Below are positions 3,585-6,837 of a stretch of 6,837 nt of DNA, piece after piece (the stretch's first letter is position 1; each line of letters begins with the position of its first letter). The DNA is taken from NCBI GenBank assembly GCA_007135015.1, contig SLJS01000134.1, forward strand, positions 1 to 6,837. Reading direction: 5' to 3'. The DNA comes from Alcanivorax sp. GTDB lineage: Bacteria; Pseudomonadota; Gammaproteobacteria; Pseudomonadales; Alcanivoracaceae. The notes beneath the pieces are model-generated. The model ran no database searches. It saw nothing but the letters and a program-made list of their open reading frames with translations, and was not told the origin of the DNA. The position numbers were made by a program, and so were the translations under genes.

Positions 3585-5972
3585 TCATTCTCGTAAAGAC
3601 GCTTTAAATTCTTGTTTTAGCCGGGAAAGTATCGCCGCGACCAGGTCGTTGATCTCACCTTCCGTAAGGGTGCGCGAACGGTCCTGGAAGGTCAAGCCCA
3701 AAGCCAGGCTCTTGTGTCCTTCGGCCACTCCCGGGCCCTGATAGACGTCAAAAACCCGGATTTCACGCAACCGCTCGTCGGCGGCGTCCCGGGCACTGGA
3801 TACCAGCTCGCCGGCGGTCACCGGATCCGCCACCACCAGGGCCAAATCGCGCCGCATCGACGGCTGATCCGGTATTTCCTCGAACTTCGGCACCGAAGCC
3901 TGCGTGATCGCGGCAACCTCCAGCTCGAAAAGAAGGATATCGGACGGCAGATCCAGTTCCGTGGCAACCATTGGGTGCAAGCGCCCCAGCCAGCCACAGA
4001 CCCGGTCACCACGCATCACGCGGGCACACTGGCCCGGATGAAGGGCGGAATGCTCCGCCGGTCGGAAATCCAGCCCTCCGGGGGCGGCCAGGGCCAGTAC
4101 GGCCTCCACATCCCCCTTCAGGTCGAAGAAATCCGCCTTGCGGGCGGGCTGGTCCCAGTGCCGGGGCGCGGCGCTGCCATGGAGCAGCCCGGCCAGCACC
4201 GGCTCCTGGACCAGGCCGTCCTCGCCGGGGACAAAGCGCAGCCCGGTCTCGAACAGCCGCAGGCGCTCGCCCTGGCGATTCAGGTTATGACGGGCGGCGC
4301 CCAGCAGCCCGGCCCAGAGCGTGGTGCGCATGACCGCAAGATCCGCGGAAATGGGGTTGGCCAGTGCCAGCGGCTCGACCTCCGGGTCCAGCAGGCGCTG
4401 CACGGCTGGCTCGACAAAACTGTAGGTAATGGCCTCCTGATAGCCCCGGGCAATCAGTGTATCCACCAGGCGCCGCACCGGAACGCGGCGCTCACTCTCC
4501 CCGCCCTCGCCGGGGGGAACGCGCGGAAGCCGGCTCGGCAGGCGGTCATAGCCGTACACGCGGGCCAGTTCCTCGAGCAGATCCTCCTCGATGGCCATGT
4601 CGAAGCGCCAGGAAGGCGCCCGGACCGACCAGCCATCGCCGGATGCGGCAACCTGCATGCCCAGCCGCGAGAGGATGTCTTCTACCTCCCCGGCCTCCAG
4701 GGAAATCCCCAGTACCTGTTCAATACGGGAGGCCCGCAGGGAAATCTCGGCGGCCGCCGGTACATGCCCGGCGCTTTCGGCAACCTCCACCGGCCCCGGC
4801 TCTCCGCCGGCGATTTCCAGAATCAGTGCGGTGGTCCGCTCCAGGGCCTGTTCCTGCAGGGCCGGGTCCACCCCGCGTTCGAAGCGGTGGGAGGAATCCG
4901 TATGCAGACCGTATCGCCGTGCCCGCCCGGCGATCGCCTCGGGCGCGAAGAAGGCGCATTCGAGAAAGATATTCCGGCTTTCCGGGCCCACGGCGCTGCC
5001 CTGCCCGCCCATCACACCGGCCAGGGCCAGTGCGGCGGATTCATCGGCGATGACCAGGGTATCTTCATCCAGCATGAGCTCCTGGCCATCCAGCAGGGTC
5101 AGCTTCTCTTGCGGAGCGGCCAGACGCACCTGGATGCCGCCGCGCAGCCGGTCCAGATCAAAGGCATGCAGGGGCTGGCCCAGTTCCAGCAGAACATAGT
5201 TGGTGACATCGACCACCGCATCAATGGAACGCAGCCCGGCGCGGCGCAGCCGCTCGCGCATCCACAGCGGCGTCTCGGCGGCCGGATTGACCCCCCGAAC
5301 CACCCTCCCCAGGTATCGGGGGCATTCCCGTTGCGCGGTCACCTGCACCGGAAAGCGGTCATCGATGACGGCGGGGACCGGCTCGATCCCGGGCGCCCGC
5401 ACCTCGGTCTGTCCCAGTACAGCCACTTCCCGGGCAATGCCCCGCAGGCTCAGGCAGTCGGCCCGGTTGGGTGTGAGATCCACTTCGATGACGGTGTCGT
5501 CCAGCTCCAGATAGTCCCGCAGGTCCCGCCCCACCGGCGCGTCGGCGGGCAGCTCGAGCAGGCCGTCCACCCGGTCTTCGAGGCCCAGCTCCGACGCACC
5601 GCAGAGCATGCCCTCGGAAGGCTGGCCGCGCAGCTTCGTCTTGCGGATTTCCATGGGCTCGCCGTCGTCACCGCCAGGCAGGACTGCGCCCACCCTGGCC
5701 AGCGGCGCCTTCATGCCGGCGTATACATTGTCCGCGCCGCAGACTACGGGGCAGAGACCGTCGCCGGTGTCCACCTGGCAGACGCGCAGCTTGTCCGCGT
5801 CGGGATGAGAAGCCACCTCCTTCACCTCGGCCACGATCACATTGCTGAACGCGGGTGCGGCGGGCTCAACACCGTCGACCTCAAGCCCCGTCATGCTCAG
5901 CTGATGACAGAGCTGCTCGGTATCCAGATCCGGATTCACCCAGTCACGCAACCAGGCTTCATTGAAACGCAT
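3585..5972 (-). CDS. pheT: Phenylalanyl-tRNA synthetase beta subunit
   Basis: PheT is the large subunit of the cytoplasmic alpha2-beta2 enzyme that charges tRNA-Phe; it binds the tRNA and hydrolyses mischarged Tyr-tRNA-Phe. The 795-residue length equals the E. coli protein. Domains in order are: an OB-fold tRNA-binding domain (about 39-148, SHPDADKLRVCQVDTGDG at 55-72, GMLCGASELGL near 121-131); the B3/B4 editing region (about 210-385, DVTNYVLLELGQPLHAFD at 255-272 and HTDSSHRFERGVDP at 357-370); the B5 domain (about 405-478); the catalytic-like core (about 485-690); and the C-terminal FDX-ACB anticodon-binding domain (about 702-795). The B5 Mg-binding acidic set appears as D458, D464, E467 and E468. 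The ATG has AGGAG (5983-5987) 10 nt upstream and lies 44 nt after pheS. Nothing is broken or missing. Confidence 0.99.
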   Translation of the reverse strand: MRFNEAWLRDWVNPDLDTEQLCHQLSMTGLEVDGVEPAAPAFSNVIVAEVKEVASHPDADKLRVCQVDTGDGLCPVVCGADNVYAGMKAPLARVGAVLPGGDDGEPMEIRKTKLRGQPSEGMLCGASELGLEDRVDGLLELPADAPVGRDLRDYLELDDTVIEVDLTPNRADCLSLRGIAREVAVLGQTEVRAPGIEPVPAVIDDRFPVQVTAQRECPRYLGRVVRGVNPAAETPLWMRERLRRAGLRSIDAVVDVTNYVLLELGQPLHAFDLDRLRGGIQVRLAAPQEKLTLLDGQELMLDEDTLVIADESAALALAGVMGGQGSAVGPESRNIFLECAFFAPEAIAGRARRYGLHTDSSHRFERGVDPALQEQALERTTALILEIAGGEPGPVEVAESAGHVPAAAEISLRASRIEQVLGISLEAGEVEDILSRLGMQVAASGDGWSVRAPSWRFDMAIEEDLLEELARVYGYDRLPSRLPRVPPGEGGESERRVPVRRLVDTLIARGYQEAITYSFVEPAVQRLLDPEVEPLALANPISADLAVMRTTLWAGLLGAARHNLNRQGERLRLFETGLRFVPGEDGLVQEPVLAGLLHGSAAPRHWDQPARKADFFDLKGDVEAVLALAAPGGLDFRPAEHSALHPGQCARVMRGDRVCGWLGRLHPMVATELDLPSDILLFELEVAAITQASVPKFEEIPDQPSMRRDLALVVADPVTAGELVSSARDAADERLREIRVFDVYQGPGVAEGHKSLALGLTFQDRSRTLTEGEINDLVAAILSRLKQEFKASLRE

Positions 5973-5982
5973 ATCGCAGGCT

Positions 5983-5987
5983 CTCCT
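5983..5987 (-). promoter_or_regulatory. pheT ribosome binding site
   Basis: AGGAG on the minus strand lies 10 nt before the pheT ATG at 5972, within the 44-nt pheS-pheT gap. It supports that start. Confidence 0.65.
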
Positions 5988-6016
5988 GTCCGTCCCGGGT
6001 TGCCATCAGCCGGCCG

Positions 6017-6837
6017 CTAGCGAAACTGCGCCAGAAAGCGCACGTCGTTTTCAAAGAACATGCGCAGGTCCGGCACGCCATAACGCAGGACCGTCAGGCG
6101 CTCCAGTCCGGCGCCGAAGGCAAAGCCGGTATAGCAGGCGGTATCCACGCCGCCGTGTTCCAGCACCCTCGGGTGCACCATGCCGCAACCCATTACCTCG
6201 AGCCAGCCGGAATGGCCGCATATCCGGCAACCTTCTCCACCACAGTGGGTGCAGCCGATATCCACTTCGGCCGAAGGCTCGGTAAAGGGGAAATAGGAAG
6301 GCCGGAAACGCACCGAAAGGTCATCCACTTCAAAGAAATCACGCAGAAAGGCGGCAACGGTGCCCCGCAGATCCGCGAAGGTGACGCCCTCGTCCACCAG
6401 CAGCCCTTCCACCTGATGAAACATGGGCGTATGGGTCAGGTCCGAGTCGCAACGATAGCACCGGCCGGCGGCCACCACGCTGAAGGGGGGTTCCCCGGCT
6501 TCCATGATCCGGATCTGTACCGGTGAGGTATGGGTGCGCAGCACATTCCCGTCGGGAAAATAGAAGGTATCGTGCATGGCGCGGGCCGGATGGTGCTCGG
6601 GAATATTGAGCGCCTCGAAGTTATGGTAGTCATCCTCCACCTCCGGGCCTTCGGCAACCTGGTAGCCCAGACCAGTGAAGAAGTCCTCGATCCGGCGCCG
6701 GGTACGGCTTACCGGATGCAGTCCGCCGGGTGGCTCGCCCCGCCCGGGCAGGGTCACATCCACACGTTCGCCGGCAAGCTGTTCTTCCAGACGGGCCCGT
6801 TCCAGCAGTTTCCTGCGGGCTTCGATCGCGCCGCTGA
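6017..6837 (-). CDS. pheS: Phenylalanyl-tRNA synthetase alpha subunit (5' end outside the window)
   Basis: PheS is the catalytic subunit of Phe-tRNA synthetase, forming Phe-AMP and transferring Phe to tRNA-Phe together with PheT. The open frame runs through the window edge, so the start codon and most of the N-terminal coiled coil (roughly 65 residues for this family) are missing; 272 codons are visible. The visible part begins with the end of the coiled coil (EARRKLLERARLEEQLAG), then VTLPGRG and GGLHPVSRTRRRIEDFF. Class II motif 2 is GRCYRCDSDLTHTPMFHQVEGL (around 6400-6463) and motif 3 is GFAFGAGLERLTVLRYGVPDLR. The GTG at 6763 is internal to the family alignment and not the true start. 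A CX2C-X4-CX2C cluster (6218-6253) lies just before GWLEVMGCGMVHP and is absent from E. coli PheS. It heads the pheT-ihfA-merR operon in this window. Confidence 0.98.
   Translation of the reverse strand, partial: SGAIEARRKLLERARLEEQLAGERVDVTLPGRGEPPGGLHPVSRTRRRIEDFFTGLGYQVAEGPEVEDDYHNFEALNIPEHHPARAMHDTFYFPDGNVLRTHTSPVQIRIMEAGEPPFSVVAAGRCYRCDSDLTHTPMFHQVEGLLVDEGVTFADLRGTVAAFLRDFFEVDDLSVRFRPSYFPFTEPSAEVDIGCTHCGGEGCRICGHSGWLEVMGCGMVHPRVLEHGGVDTACYTGFAFGAGLERLTVLRYGVPDLRMFFENDVRFLAQFR

Noticed and set aside
3714..6020. 768-codon plus-strand open frame antisense to pheT
   Set aside because: It mirrors pheT codon by codon. Long antisense frames are expected opposite GC-rich genes with strong third-position bias. 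The translation is His/Gln/Gly-rich without family features.
6017..6763. pheS starting at the GTG at 6763
   Set aside because: The frame stays open to the window edge and the upstream codons encode the expected end of the N-terminal coiled coil, so the GTG is internal.

Overview
This looks like a stretch of core chromosome from a GC-rich gammaproteobacterium. Every protein gene is on the minus strand. The order pheS-pheT-ihfA-merR followed by tRNA-Pro resembles the arrangement I know from Pseudomonas, and cmoA/cmoB are typical gammaproteobacterial tRNA-modification genes. A halophilic or sulfur-oxidising relative such as Ectothiorhodospiraceae is possible, but the sequence does not settle the genus.

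Layout, read in the direction of transcription (high to low coordinates). First is the 3' part of pheS (cut by the window edge), then complete pheT, ihfA and a small MerR-family regulator gene. Gaps are 44 nt and 15 nt, followed by a 17-nt overlap, so this is almost certainly one operon. Next comes a 637-nt stretch without protein genes (2293-2929). It holds a REP/MITE-like composite of nested inverted repeats (about 2441-2839), four perfect tandem copies of the heptamer GGGCTGC (2368-2399) and a probable tRNA promoter. It leads into tRNA-Pro(GGG) at 2216-2292, which ends at a clear intrinsic terminator (2165-2188). cmoA and cmoB follow, overlapping by one base (TGATG), and then a gene for a small single-pass membrane protein of unknown function.

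The theme is translation. PheST charges tRNA-Phe. CmoA makes carboxy-S-adenosyl-methionine and CmoB uses it to build the cmo5U wobble modification on U34 of certain tRNAs, including tRNA-Pro(UGG). The tRNA next to cmoAB is the GGG-anticodon proline isoacceptor, which reads the same CCC/CCU codons that the cmo5U-modified tRNA also gains. IHF-alpha is a DNA-bending architectural protein and the MerR-like protein is a likely DNA-binding regulator of unknown target.

The least ordinary parts are the nested repeat element, the tRNA-Pro(GGG)/cmoAB neighbourhood, the lack of room for a normal promoter between the tRNA terminator and cmoA, and the unrecognised membrane protein. I found no CRISPR array, toxin-antitoxin, phage, transposase or defence gene, and nothing that amounts to a clear new system.
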